Assembly (NCBI RefSeq): GCF_020736365.1
Contig: NZ_CP085988.1
Location: 2,610,001 to 2,674,000 of the forward strand
Direction: 5' to 3'
Length of the DNA: 64,000 bases
Origin: Clostridium sp. M62/1
GTDB taxonomy: Bacteria; Bacillota; Clostridia; Lachnospirales; Lachnospiraceae
Shown here: positions 31,713 to 40,512 of the stretch, piece by piece
How positions within the stretch are numbered: position 1 is the first letter of the stretch
How the letters are laid out: every line of letters starts with the position of its first letter
Notes under the pieces: generated by a model
Seen by the model: only the letters and a program-made list of their open reading frames with translations
Databases searched by the model: none
What the model was told of the DNA's origin: nothing
Translations under genes and position numbers: made by a program

Positions 31713-33173
31713 ATGGAGCCACGAAACCTTACTTTATTGACAGACCTGTACGAGCTTACCATGATGCAGGGCTATTTTCACGAGAAGGATGCCAACGAGA
31801 TGGTCATCTTTGACGCCTTCTACAGAAATAATCCCGACGGAAACGGATTTTCCATCTGTGCGGGACTGGAGCAGGTGATCGAATATATAAAAAATCTCCA
31901 CTTTGAAAAGGAGGATGTGGACTACCTCAGAAGCACAGGCCTGTTCACGGAGGATTTTCTTGACTATCTGCGCAACTTTAAGTTTACAGGGGATATTTAT
32001 GCCATCCCGGAGGGAACCGTGATCTTTCCCAGGGAGCCCCTTATCAAGGTAATCGCGCCGATTATGCAGGCCCAGCTTGTGGAAACGGCTATCCTGAATA
32101 TTGTAAACCACCAGAGCCTGATCGCCACCAAGACTTCCCGCATCATCCATGCAGCCCGCGGGGACGGCATCATGGAATTTGGACTGCGCCGCGCCCAGGG
32201 GCCGGATGCCGGAATTTACGGAGCCAGAGCTGCCATGATTGCCGGCTGCATCGGAACCTCCAACGTGCTGGCCGGACAGATGTTTGACGTTCCGGTGAAG
32301 GGAACTCACGCTCACAGCTGGATCATGAGCTTCCCGGATGAGCTGACCGCCTTCCGCACCTACGCCAAGCTCTACCCCTCCGCCTGCATCCTCTTAGTCG
32401 ACACCTACGATACGCTGAATTCCGGCGTGCCCAATGCGATCCGCGTGTTTACGGAGATGAGGGAGGCCGGCATTCCGTTAAAGGGATACGGCATCCGTCT
32501 GGACAGCGGCGATCTGGCCTATCTGTCCAAAAAGGCCAAGGCCATGCTGGACGCAGCAGGCTTTACCGATGCGATTATCTCCGCCTCCAATGATCTGGAC
32601 GAGTATCTCATTGACAGCCTGAAAATGCAGGGAGCCACCATCAACTCCTGGGGCGTCGGGACAAACCTGATTACCTCCAAGGACTGCCCTTCCTTCGGTG
32701 GCGTCTACAAGCTGGCTGCTATCAGAGACAGAGACACCGGAAAGTTTATACCGAAGATCAAACTGTCGGAGAATACGGAGAAGGTGACAAATCCCGGCAA
32801 TAAGACAATCTACCGCATCTACGGAAAGAACGACGGCAAGATAATCGCCGACCTGATCTGTCTGGCAGATGAGGTTTACGACGAAAACAAGTCCCTGCTG
32901 CTGTTTGATCCCATCGAGACCTGGAAAAAGACCCACCTGGCTCCGGGCACCTATACGATGCGCGAGCTGCTTGTTCCTGTCTTCCAGTCCGGCGAATGCG
33001 TGTACCATTCACCGAAGGTCATGGAGATCCGCGATTACTGTCAGAGAGAGCTGAATACTCTCTGGGATGAGTCCAGACGTCTGATCAATCCTCATGAGGT
33101 TCATGTGGATCTGTCCAATGAGCTGTGGCACATGAAAAACCAGCTCCTTGACAGCTATCACTATAATGACTGA
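31713..33173 (+). CDS. pncB: Nicotinate phosphoribosyltransferase
   Basis: The 486-residue enzyme joins nicotinate and PRPP to nicotinate mononucleotide, the entry step of the Preiss-Handler NAD salvage pathway. Conserved stretches are LTDLYELTMMQGYF at the N-terminus, FGLRRAQGPDAGIYGARAA near residue 155, GTHAHSWIMSF near residue 195 and RLDSGDLAYLSKKA near residue 265. The ATG at 31713 is preceded by AAGGAG (31701-31706); the open frame extends upstream past the promoter and is not used. The gene is monocistronic, with palindromic element copy B and a strong terminator after it. Confidence 0.95.
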   Translation: MEPRNLTLLTDLYELTMMQGYFHEKDANEMVIFDAFYRNNPDGNGFSICAGLEQVIEYIKNLHFEKEDVDYLRSTGLFTEDFLDYLRNFKFTGDIYAIPEGTVIFPREPLIKVIAPIMQAQLVETAILNIVNHQSLIATKTSRIIHAARGDGIMEFGLRRAQGPDAGIYGARAAMIAGCIGTSNVLAGQMFDVPVKGTHAHSWIMSFPDELTAFRTYAKLYPSACILLVDTYDTLNSGVPNAIRVFTEMREAGIPLKGYGIRLDSGDLAYLSKKAKAMLDAAGFTDAIISASNDLDEYLIDSLKMQGATINSWGVGTNLITSKDCPSFGGVYKLAAIRDRDTGKFIPKIKLSENTEKVTNPGNKTIYRIYGKNDGKIIADLICLADEVYDENKSLLLFDPIETWKKTHLAPGTYTMRELLVPVFQSGECVYHSPKVMEIRDYCQRELNTLWDESRRLINPHEVHVDLSNELWHMKNQLLDSYHYND

Positions 33174-33192
33174 TCAGCAAGCCGTATAAAAT

Positions 33193-33324
33193 AGAATCCT
33201 GCTTCGCAGGATTCTCCGCCTGCGGCGGGTCGCGAAAGCGACATTTTCTTTTCCGCCGCAGTGCGATCCCCGCGGAGCGTTTTTATATAACAGGGAACGA
33301 AGTTTCCTGTTATATAAAAACGCT
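33193..33324. repeat. Palindromic dispersed element, copy B
   Basis: The best-preserved copy. It opens with AGAATCCTGCTTCGCAGGAT and CCGCCTGCGGCGG, then a small variable hairpin GTCGC/GCGAC, then CCGCCGCAGTGCGATCCC. It ends in a perfect 19-bp inverted repeat, AGCGTTTTTATATAACAGG facing CCTGTTATATAAAAACGCT. The right end is three bases from the terminator stem at 33327. Confidence 0.92.
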
Positions 33325-33326
33325 GC

Positions 33327-33376
33327 AAAAGAGGCCGGATGCCCTCATTTTCCCCCGGGCATCCGGCCTCTTTTTT
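33327..33376. terminator. Bidirectional terminator between pncB and GH25 gene
   Basis: AAAAGAGGCCGGATGCCC (33327-33344) pairs perfectly with GGGCATCCGGCCTCTTTT (33357-33374), followed by T residues on the plus strand and TTTT within the arm on the minus strand. Confidence 0.92.
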
Positions 33377-33433
33377 GAAGCAGTTTCGCCTCCCGTCTTC
33401 AGGTATCGGCCAAAACCACTTCCTTTTTCTGTT

Positions 33434-34351
33434 TTAGAGCATGGCTCCGCTGGCGTCAAACTGGTACATCTGCCCGTCAATCTCCTTCCAGCAGTCAGAT
33501 ACCATTCTGCCTCCATCCTCCGGATCGAGATAATACCAGACTCCGTTTGCCTGCACCCATCCGTCAGTCTTTGCATAATCCTTAAAATAGTACCAGCTTC
33601 CGTCAATTTTCTTAAAGCCCTCCGGCGAAATCACCTGGCTGTAGTCGGTAAATGCCAGCTCCAGACATACGGGGCCTTCAATCCCGTCTACTGTCCCGCT
33701 GTCCGTACACTGCCAGATGGTGCGGTTCGGATACGTATTGACAGTTCCGTATCTGGCATACCAGATATCATAGGGAATCTGGCTCGTATCCATCTTATTG
33801 ACCAGCCAGTCATTATAGCCAAATACCACCGGATGGTAGCCGGCCTCCTCCACAGTCCGGCAGAAAGCGTTGACTATATCTGTCAGTTCCTGCCTGGAAA
33901 GGCCGGAGATATAGGCAGATTCCACATCCATGGCGATCGGATAGGATACCCTGTAGTCTTTTGCCGTCCGGACCGCAAACTGAGCCTCCTTCACTGCCCG
34001 GTCCACATCCAGGGCCTGGGAGTAGAGATACACTCCTGTCTGGATTCCGGATGCCGCCGCCTCCCTCATATTGGCGTCAAAGGTCGGATCCAGGCTGTCC
34101 AGATACCCCATGCGGATCATGGCAAAGCTCACATCATCTGCGGCAGCGGCTGCCCAGTCAATCTCTCCCTGATACTTTGAAACGCTGACTCCGCGGAAAA
34201 GTGCTCCCTCCACAGCGGTTCCCTCAGCATTTACATACTGGCCGTTTTCCTTCTCAAAGGCCGCCGCCTGGACTGTCACCGGCGCTGACGCACAAAAGAC
34301 TGCCGCGGAAACGGCCGCCCACAGGGTGCGCATTCTCTTTCTGTACTGCAT
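33434..34351 (-). CDS. Secreted GH25 lysozyme-like protein with cell-wall-binding repeats
   Basis: The 305-residue protein has a signal peptide (residues 1-30, ending VQAAA), a GH25 muramidase domain (about 50-235) and three C-terminal aromatic cell-wall-binding repeats (GSWYYFKD, GVWYYLDPEDG, GQMYQFDASG). GH25 enzymes cut the MurNAc-GlcNAc bond of peptidoglycan. The catalytic DxE pair is present as D142-V-E144 in YPIAMDVES. The first conserved Asp, usually in GIDVSxxQG, is Ser56 here (RGVSVSKYQG), so activity may be altered. The ATG at 34351 follows a GAGAGGAGAGG site. A promoter lies at 34428-34455. Confidence 0.9.
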   Translation of the reverse strand: MQYRKRMRTLWAAVSAAVFCASAPVTVQAAAFEKENGQYVNAEGTAVEGALFRGVSVSKYQGEIDWAAAAADDVSFAMIRMGYLDSLDPTFDANMREAAASGIQTGVYLYSQALDVDRAVKEAQFAVRTAKDYRVSYPIAMDVESAYISGLSRQELTDIVNAFCRTVEEAGYHPVVFGYNDWLVNKMDTSQIPYDIWYARYGTVNTYPNRTIWQCTDSGTVDGIEGPVCLELAFTDYSQVISPEGFKKIDGSWYYFKDYAKTDGWVQANGVWYYLDPEDGGRMVSDCWKEIDGQMYQFDASGAML

Positions 34352-34427
34352 CTTTTCCTCTCCTCTCATCTGCCTTCCCCCAGGCAAAAAGCCTGTGTCC
34401 GGCTGCTTTTCAGACTGTTCTCATCTA

Positions 34428-34455
34428 AGTATAGCACATGCACTTGCGGAATCAA
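34428..34455 (-). promoter_or_regulatory. Putative promoter of the GH25 gene
   Basis: On the minus strand TTGATT (34450-34455), a 16-base spacer and TATACT (34428-34433), about 75 bases before the ATG. Confidence 0.6.
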
Positions 34456-34546
34456 TTCCCGTCTTTTTACAATTTTCTTACTTTTTTGCTGTTTTCAACA
34501 AGAGGCTTCCTCGTTTCGCCCTTTACTTCTATTGTTCTGTTTCAGC

Positions 34547-35836
34547 TCATTTCTCCTGCTGTTCCCACTGTTCTCTCCTCTGGAGGCTGTAGATCGACTG
34601 TCCCCCATTGAACAGCCGCGCTGCCGCACAGACAATGAAAAAGCAGGGAAGCAGCTCACAGCCAAAGACCTCTGCCCCGATGAATACCGGAGCCAGAAAG
34701 GTATTGGTAGCTCCGCCGAAGACAGCGGCATATCCCAGAGCCGCCAAAAGCGGAAGCGGCAGGGGGAGGATAAGGGAAAGAGCGGCTCCCAGGCTGGCTC
34801 CGATGGAAAACAGAGGGGTGACCTCTCCTCCCTGAAAGCCTGCTGCAATCGTAACTGCAGTAAAGAAAAATTTCAGTATCCAGTCGAACACCTTCACATC
34901 CTCTCCGCTCAGGCTTCCCTCGATCAGGTTTGTCCCAAGCCCGCAGTAGCGTCCGCCGTAAAATAAGAGAAGCAGAATGCTGAGTCCCGCGCTGCAGACC
35001 GCAATCCGCACAACAGGGTTTTTCACCGCTTCCCCCAGCCCTTTCTTAAGTCTCCCCAGCGTCCAGGCAAAGGCGCCCCCTACTGTGCCGAAAATCAGCC
35101 CTGCCCCGAGAAGCAGAAACACGGTGGAAAGGGAAAGGCCGCCGCCGTTAAGGCTCTCCACCGGAAAGGCAAACTTTTCAAGTCCCAGAGCGCCAGACAC
35201 TGTGCTGGCAGTAAACGAGGCTGTCAGCGCCGGAACAAGGGCCCTGCATTCCAGCCTGCCGGCCCACAGCACCTCGGCAGCAAAGAGGACGGCTGCGAGA
35301 GGTGTTCTGAACAGCCCTGCAAATCCGGCAGCCATCCCTGTTACCAGAAATATCCGCGAGCTGTTTTTAAAGGGAAGACGGCCAAACATCCCATGAGATA
35401 CGGCAGCTCCTATCTGTACCGCCACTCCCTCCCGCCCGGCACTTCCTCCGAACAGATGGGTGAGCCAGGTGCTCCCCGTCACAAGGGGGATCAGCCGCAG
35501 CGGAATCTCCTTCTCCGTCCCGAATCCCACCTCAAATGCAAGCCCCATGCCCCTGGCGCATTTTTCTCCAAAGGTTCTGTAGAGATATACGCTCAGCACG
35601 CCCGCCAGGGCAAGAAGCGGAATGAGAATGGTCCCGTATTCCATCCTGCAGGCTGTAACTGCCAGCAGAACGCGGCCAAACAGAGCGTCCAGAGCCCCTG
35701 TGACTGCTCCCACCGGGATTCCGAGCACAGCCGTCAGAATCAGAACAGCCATATCCCTTATCCCCCGATCCTTTGCCTCCTTCGCCTCTTCTTGGCCTGC
35801 CTTTGTCTCCTCTTCCTGCGCTCTCTTCCCGCTCAT
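34547..35836 (-). CDS. ClC-family anion transporter, probably fluoride-type
   Basis: The 429-residue membrane protein is a ClC channel/antiporter homologue. The gating glutamate region is FGGSAGREGVAVQIGAAVS near residue 130, the third motif is GFQGGEVTPLFSIGASLG near residue 340, and MAAGFAGLFRTPLAAVLFAAEV follows the second helix region. The canonical GSGIP chloride-binding motif is replaced by a GMG sequence (CARGMGLAFEVG). Together with GREGV and GGEVTPLF, this resembles the CLC-F fluoride/proton antiporters rather than chloride transporters; this is a motif-based inference. No fluoride riboswitch is seen upstream. The ATG at 35836 follows GGGAGG. The yebC terminator separates it from yebC. 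Confidence 0.88.
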   Translation of the reverse strand: MSGKRAQEEETKAGQEEAKEAKDRGIRDMAVLILTAVLGIPVGAVTGALDALFGRVLLAVTACRMEYGTILIPLLALAGVLSVYLYRTFGEKCARGMGLAFEVGFGTEKEIPLRLIPLVTGSTWLTHLFGGSAGREGVAVQIGAAVSHGMFGRLPFKNSSRIFLVTGMAAGFAGLFRTPLAAVLFAAEVLWAGRLECRALVPALTASFTASTVSGALGLEKFAFPVESLNGGGLSLSTVFLLLGAGLIFGTVGGAFAWTLGRLKKGLGEAVKNPVVRIAVCSAGLSILLLLFYGGRYCGLGTNLIEGSLSGEDVKVFDWILKFFFTAVTIAAGFQGGEVTPLFSIGASLGAALSLILPLPLPLLAALGYAAVFGGATNTFLAPVFIGAEVFGCELLPCFFIVCAAARLFNGGQSIYSLQRREQWEQQEK

Positions 35837-35930
35837 TTGTTCCTCCCGTCTGCCGCCCTTCTGCCTGCATTTTTTATGGCCTGTATTTTATCTCTTTGCG
35901 GCGTGTATTTTATCTCCTGCACCGTCACAC

Positions 35931-35975
35931 AAAAAGCTGCGGCAAAGTGGGAAATCCTCTTCCCTTTGCCGCAGC
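35931..35975 (-). terminator. Terminator downstream of yebC
   Basis: GCTGCGGCAAA (35936-35946) pairs perfectly with TTTGCCGCAGC (35965-35975), with an inner GGGAA/TTCCC. On the minus strand it is followed by TTTTT. Confidence 0.85.
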
Positions 35976-36090
35976 CTGATTTCTTCCGTCTTCTCCGCCC
36001 CTGCTTTGACAGCCGGGGTCTCTTCTCCGCCCTCCGGCGCTTTCACAGAGTTCTGATGCAGCCCTCTGCAGGGGACACCGGCAGTCCGCC

Positions 36091-36819
36091 TTACTCGTCC
36101 CAGTTGTGGTAGGTCGCCTGCACATCGTCATCTGCATCCAAGAGATCCAGCAGACGGTTCATCTTCTTGATGGACTCCTCGTCAGTCAGCTCCACCCATG
36201 TCTGAGGAATCATGGTGACCTCAGCCTCCATCATGGGGATTCCCTTTGCCTCGAGAGCTTCCCTGACTGCGCTGAAATCATCCGGATCCGTCACGATCTC
36301 GTAGCTGTCCGCCTCCTCTGCGAAGTCCTCCGCTCCTGCGTCGAGAGCCTCCATCATCAGAGTGTCGGCATCCATGTCGCACTCTTCCTTGTCAATGATA
36401 ATCTGTCCCTTCTTGTCAAACATAAAGGAAACGCTGCCCTGTGCGCCGATGTTTCCGCCGCCCTTTGTGAAGGCGCTTCTCACATTGGCTGCTGTACGGT
36501 TCTTGTTGTCAGTCAGAGCTGTGACAATAATTGCCACTCCGTTCGGGCCATATCCCTCATATGTAAGCTCCTCATAGTTGACAGAGTTCGCATCGCCGGC
36601 AGCCTTCTTGATTCCTCTCTCGATCGTGTCGTTCGGCATATTGTTGGCCTTCGCCTTGGCAATGACATCGCGCAGACGGCTGTTGTTGGCCGGATCAGCT
36701 CCGCCTTCCTTTACAGCAACCGCAATCTCACGCCCGATAACGGTAAAGATTTTTCCCTTCGCCGCATCGTTCTTCTCTTTCTTGTGCTTAATATTGGCGA
36801 ACTTTGAATGTCCAGACAT
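36091..36819 (-). CDS. YebC/PmpR family regulatory protein
   Basis: The 242-residue protein is a full-length YebC (TACO1-like) family member, beginning [23 protein letters not shown] as the family does (shown here as its first parts [14 protein letters not shown] and NDAAKG). Other landmarks are [15 protein letters not shown] near residue 58 and [19 protein letters not shown] near residue 85. The acidic C-terminal domain ends [15 protein letters not shown]. Members were described as DNA-binding regulators; more recent work links the family to translation of difficult motifs such as proline stretches. The ATG at 36819 is preceded by an AAGAGGAG site. It stands alone with a terminator downstream. 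Confidence 0.95.
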   Translation of the reverse strand: MSGHSKFANIKHKKEKNDAAKGKIFTVIGREIAVAVKEGGADPANNSRLRDVIAKAKANNMPNDTIERGIKKAAGDANSVNYEELTYEGYGPNGVAIIVTALTDNKNRTAANVRSAFTKGGGNIGAQGSVSFMFDKKGQIIIDKEECDMDADTLMMEALDAGAEDFAEEADSYEIVTDPDDFSAVREALEAKGIPMMEAEVTMIPQTWVELTDEESIKKMNRLLDLLDADDDVQATYHNWDE

Positions 36820-36986
36820 AATAACACTCCTCTTTTTATGAATTCTTTCCGTGACAATACATATTACTTTTCATCTGCCAGTGCGGTCCGGACAGGCCGC
36901 AGCAGCACAGAATTTTGCTCACAATCTTTTTTATTTTATCACTAAAATCAGGCCTTGACAAGCCGCAATCTCAAAAAACTGCCTCC

Positions 36987-38366
36987 CTATAAGGGAAGGT
37001 CCGCCCCCGGTTCCGGCTTTTCCCTCAGTCCGTTTTCCCCTTCGGGAATCACCGCTACAGAATGGATCACCTTGTTTTCCACAGAGATAGTCTGGAACAG
37101 ATAGCCCCCGTAATGCACCTGCGGGGTTTCGCCCTCTCTGGGAACCCGGTTCAGACGGGAGATCAGAAAGCCGTTCAGGGTATCGAAATTTTCGCTGTCC
37201 TCCCCGTCAAAGGCAAGGCCCAGCTCCTTTGACACATCCTCCAGAGGCGTCAGGCCGTCAAAAACGAAGCTGCCGTCCTCTCTCCTGGAAATCATCTCCT
37301 CATCCTCGTCGTACTCGTCCAGAATGTTTCCCACGATCTCCTCCAGAATGTCCTCCATCGTGACAATCCCGGCTGTCTGCCCATACTCATCCACCACAAT
37401 TTCCATATGAATTTTCTGGGACTGCATCTCCTTAAACAGCGGATTTATATTTCGTGTTTCCGGGATGAAATGGGCTGTCCGCAGAAGTCCCTCTACCTGG
37501 TCAATCTGCTTTCCCCTGTTTTCCTGGCTCTGGGCACAGGCCACGGCATCCCTCAGATGAAGGATTCCCCTGATGTCATCAATATCCTCCCCGTAGACAG
37601 GAAAGCGGGAATTGATTCCCTCCCTCAGAATAAAATCCACTGCCTCGCCCAGAGTCATGGAAGCGGGAAGCGCCGCCACATTTCTGCGCCTTGTCATAAT
37701 ATCTCCGGCCTGCTTGTCCCCCAGCTCCACAATGTTCGTGATCATCTCCGCCTCATCGGCTTCCAGGACGCCCTGCTCATGCCCTTCATTGACCATGAGC
37801 ATAATATCCTCCTCTGTCACATTGTCGCTTTTATCGTGCAGCCCGACTCCCATAGGGTACAGAATCAGCCACGAAAGGCCTGAGACCAGCCCGGCAAATG
37901 GCTTAAAAATCAGCACAGCCAGCCCGGCTGCCCTCAGAAAGCGGTATGCCCACTTTTCCGGTTTCCGGCTGGCCAGACGCTTTGGAATGACAATTCCAAG
38001 GCTGATGAGCACAGCCAGAAGCACAACCGCTGCCGCCGCCGTCGCAAGGGCTGTCCAGGGTTCCTCCATCCTGAGTCCCGTTTTATGTATCATTGTTTCC
38101 AGAAAAGCGCCGGCTTGTCTAAGAATCACTGCTCCTGAAATCAGTCCTATCAGGTTCGTCACAATCTGAACTGTGTTCACAAACTCTGCCGGGCGCTCCA
38201 GCACGGCCAGAAGTCTTTCAGCCTTCTTATTGCCCTCCCCGGCCTCCTTTTCCAGCGTTCCTGAATTCAGATGCTGAATCGCCGCTCCAAATCCATAAAG
38301 CATCCCGTCCATCAGAATAAAGCCCAGAAAAATCAAAATACTCAGGGGCCAGTTCCCATCGTCCAT
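36987..38366 (-). CDS. Hemolysin-family CNNM/CBS/CorC membrane protein
   Basis: The 459-residue protein has the order CNNM transmembrane domain (residues 1-190, about four hydrophobic segments), a CBS pair (DIMTRRRNVAALPASMTLGE onward, about 205-330) and a C-terminal CorC_HlyC domain (about 345-435). Bacterial homologues include YtfL, YhdP/MpfA and CorC; several are implicated in Mg2+ efflux or homeostasis, and the hemolysin label is historical. IVTMEDILEEIVGNILDEYD in the second CBS motif is strongly typical. The start codon at 38366 is ATG. No transport partner is adjacent. Confidence 0.93.
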   Translation of the reverse strand: MDDGNWPLSILIFLGFILMDGMLYGFGAAIQHLNSGTLEKEAGEGNKKAERLLAVLERPAEFVNTVQIVTNLIGLISGAVILRQAGAFLETMIHKTGLRMEEPWTALATAAAAVVLLAVLISLGIVIPKRLASRKPEKWAYRFLRAAGLAVLIFKPFAGLVSGLSWLILYPMGVGLHDKSDNVTEEDIMLMVNEGHEQGVLEADEAEMITNIVELGDKQAGDIMTRRRNVAALPASMTLGEAVDFILREGINSRFPVYGEDIDDIRGILHLRDAVACAQSQENRGKQIDQVEGLLRTAHFIPETRNINPLFKEMQSQKIHMEIVVDEYGQTAGIVTMEDILEEIVGNILDEYDEDEEMISRREDGSFVFDGLTPLEDVSKELGLAFDGEDSENFDTLNGFLISRLNRVPREGETPQVHYGGYLFQTISVENKVIHSVAVIPEGENGLREKPEPGADLPL

Positions 38367-38630
38367 AGCTCTTAATCCTCTCCTTTGTTATTATCCTTCT
38401 GCCCATTCTTCCCTGGCGTTTTCTCCTTCGCATGAACAGGCAAAAGGCAGAATTTAAGCTCCTCTGCCCCCTCCCTGCGTGTCTGCAGTCCTGTAAAGCC
38501 CGGGCAGAAGAATGGCTTTCTGCCTCATTCTGCCAATATACACCTGCAGCCCCAGCCCGTCAACTGTATTCCTCAGTCTTTCATTGCGGCCTGGCTGTCG
38601 TTTCTTACAGAGCTCTCCGGATACATGCGC

Positions 38631-38978
38631 CTATGTATTCAGCTCAAGGCTGACCATCAGCGCCCGGTTCACCCTCTCCAGCAGTTCGTCATCAATATGG
38701 CAGATCCTCTCTCTGAGTCTCTGCTTGTCGATGGTTCTGAGCTGTTCCAAAAGAATTACAGAGTCTTTCACCATATCACAGCGTCTGGTGTTTAGCTCTA
38801 CATGCGTCGGCAGCTTCGCCTTATTCATCTTTGAAGTTATTGCCGCGCAGATCACCGTAGGGCTGTGCTTGTTTCCTACATCATTCTGTATGATCAGAAC
38901 CGGCCTCACGCCTCCCTGCTCGGAGCCAACCACCGGCCTCAGATCCGCATAATAGATATCGCCTCTTCTTATAATCAA
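38631..38978 (-). CDS. mazF: MazF/PemK-type toxin endoribonuclease
   Basis: The 115-residue protein is a MazF (NdoA/EndoA) sequence-specific mRNA interferase: [20 protein letters not shown] at the N-terminus, [12 protein letters not shown], then [18 protein letters not shown], and the [12 protein letters not shown] helix. I choose TTG at 38978 because GGAGA lies eight bases upstream and the resulting [10 protein letters not shown] start matches clostridial homologues. A GTG three codons upstream (38987) overlaps that site and is less likely. alr is upstream on the same strand, as in Bacillus alr-ndoAI-ndoA, but no recognisable MazE-type antitoxin gene intervenes; only a 32-codon frame is present. 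Confidence 0.93.
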   Translation of the reverse strand: MIIRRGDIYYADLRPVVGSEQGGVRPVLIIQNDVGNKHSPTVICAAITSKMNKAKLPTHVELNTRRCDMVKDSVILLEQLRTIDKQRLRERICHIDDELLERVNRALMVSLELNT

Positions 38979-38983
38979 ATAAC

Positions 38984-39082
38984 TCACTCTCCGTCATTCC
39001 AGTTTATACCCTTAGTATTACCCTTTTTTTGGCGGGTATTCACATATCTGCGGAAAGATTGTTTCCTCTCCCTATCTATCAT
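38984..39082 (-). CDS. Possible 32-residue leader or antitoxin-like peptide upstream of mazF
   Basis: An ATG-started frame of 32 codons ends with a TGA five bases before the mazF TTG (and overlaps the alternative GTG as GTGA). The peptide is strongly basic at first ([20 protein letters not shown]) and ends INWNDGE. It fits exactly where a mazE-type antitoxin gene would be expected, but it is far shorter than known antitoxins (about 75-95 residues). Only a weak AAAGAG site precedes it. It could be a remnant, a translational-coupling leader or chance. Confidence 0.3.
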   Translation of the reverse strand: MIDRERKQSFRRYVNTRQKKGNTKGINWNDGE

Positions 39083-39119
39083 ATGGCTCTTTGGCGTCCT
39101 CTGTTCCTGGCTTTCTGCG

Positions 39120-40379
39120 TCAGTCCTCTCTTTTCTCTTCCGTGGGGCCTCCCCTATCCAAGGCGGCCTCTGCTTTTTTATCGTCCCTCACATAGATGCG
39201 GGGAACTCTTTTTCCAATCAGGCATGGGATCTCATAGTGAAAGCCCCCGCACTGTGCGGCCAGCTCCTCCATGGTGATCTCCTCTTTCCCGTCCCGGCCC
39301 ACGAGTGTGACGGTGTCCCACTTTTCTGCCTCCGGAATTTCGGTCACATCAGCCATAAACTGATCCATACAGATGCGGCCCAGAATCTTCGCCCTCTTTC
39401 CGCGGATCAGAACCTCTCCCCGGCCCGACAGGCCTCTCGGGTAGCCGTCCCCGTAGCCTGCGCAGACAGTGGCAACCCGCATGGGGCGCCGGGCCACAAA
39501 GGTCCCGCCGTAGCTCACAGCCGTCCCCGGCTCAATCTCCTTGATATAGGTGATATAGCTTTTAAGCTCCATGGCAGGAAGCAGGCGGATCCTGTTTCTG
39601 TCCACCTCACCGGAGGGATAGAGGCCGTATATACAGATTCCCGCGCGCACGGCATCCATCTCCATTCCCTCCGGCATCCTGTGAGAATCAATAATTCCCG
39701 CGCTGTTCATGCAGTGGCAGATCAGTTTTTTCCTCCCCTGCTCTTTCTTCGTCAAAAGCTCCGAAACCTGAGCCGCGAAGTTGCGGAAATCCTCAAACTG
39801 CCGCTTCGTCACCGCCTTGTCTTCCTCGTCCGCTCTCGGAAAGTGCGTAAACAGCCCCTCGATAAAAAGTCCCGGAAGGCTGCTGATCCGGTCGATCATC
39901 TCCAGGGATTCCTCCGACGGCTTCAGGCCGATCCGGCTCATTCCCGCATCTACTGCCAGATGCACGCTGCCCCTGATTCCAGCCTCCCCGGCCAGCTTGG
40001 AAAAGGCCTCTGCCGTCTCCTCCTCGAAAATCACCGGCCGCACGTCCGCCGCCAGAAGCTCTCTGAACCGGCTGTCCCTGACGCTTCCCAGCACCAGGAC
40101 AGGCAGGGATACACCGCTTTTTCTAAGCTCCAGAGCCTCGTCTGCCGTAGCCACCGCATATCCCGACACATAGGGCTCAATGGCCGCCGCTGTCTCCGCC
40201 GCCCCGTGACCATAGCCGTCCGCCTTGACTACTCCGATCACCGCTGTCCCTTCCGGAAGCCCTGCCGCTATTTCCTTCATATTCTGCTCAATCCGATCCA
40301 GATGGATCAGCGCACAGATCCGGTCGCTTCCGCCTTCCTCCGGTCTGTTTTCCCGGATCTTCATATTTTCAGTTTTCAC
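39120..40379 (-). CDS. alr: Alanine racemase
   Basis: The 419-residue PLP enzyme interconverts L- and D-alanine for peptidoglycan synthesis. The PLP lysine lies in GVVKADGYGHGA near residue 53. The catalytic tyrosine of the second domain is in AVSYGGTFVA near residue 290, and the C-terminal block CMDQFMADVT is present. The start is GTG at 40379 with AGAGGGG nearby; an ATG five codons downstream is possible. It has an N-terminal extension of about 20 residues before the domain. It lies between nnr and mazF on one strand. The nnr-alr gap of 133 bases could hold a promoter. Confidence 0.96.
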   Translation of the reverse strand: MKTENMKIRENRPEEGGSDRICALIHLDRIEQNMKEIAAGLPEGTAVIGVVKADGYGHGAAETAAAIEPYVSGYAVATADEALELRKSGVSLPVLVLGSVRDSRFRELLAADVRPVIFEEETAEAFSKLAGEAGIRGSVHLAVDAGMSRIGLKPSEESLEMIDRISSLPGLFIEGLFTHFPRADEEDKAVTKRQFEDFRNFAAQVSELLTKKEQGRKKLICHCMNSAGIIDSHRMPEGMEMDAVRAGICIYGLYPSGEVDRNRIRLLPAMELKSYITYIKEIEPGTAVSYGGTFVARRPMRVATVCAGYGDGYPRGLSGRGEVLIRGKRAKILGRICMDQFMADVTEIPEAEKWDTVTLVGRDGKEEITMEELAAQCGGFHYEIPCLIGKRVPRIYVRDDKKAEAALDRGGPTEEKRED

Positions 40380-40512
40380 TTTTGTCCCCTCTTTCCAGCT
40401 GTCATCTCCATTGGCCCCGGCCCTGCATCTGACGGCACGGGGCCTGTCTCTTTTCTGCAGATATTCTGCAGCACACCTCCCGTCAGCTCAGGCAGCCTGC
40501 AGTCTCCAAAGC

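Noticed and set aside
35837..35930. Fluoride riboswitch upstream of the ClC gene
   Set aside because: The conserved fluoride aptamer core is not visible in this short interval, which is bounded by the yebC terminator.
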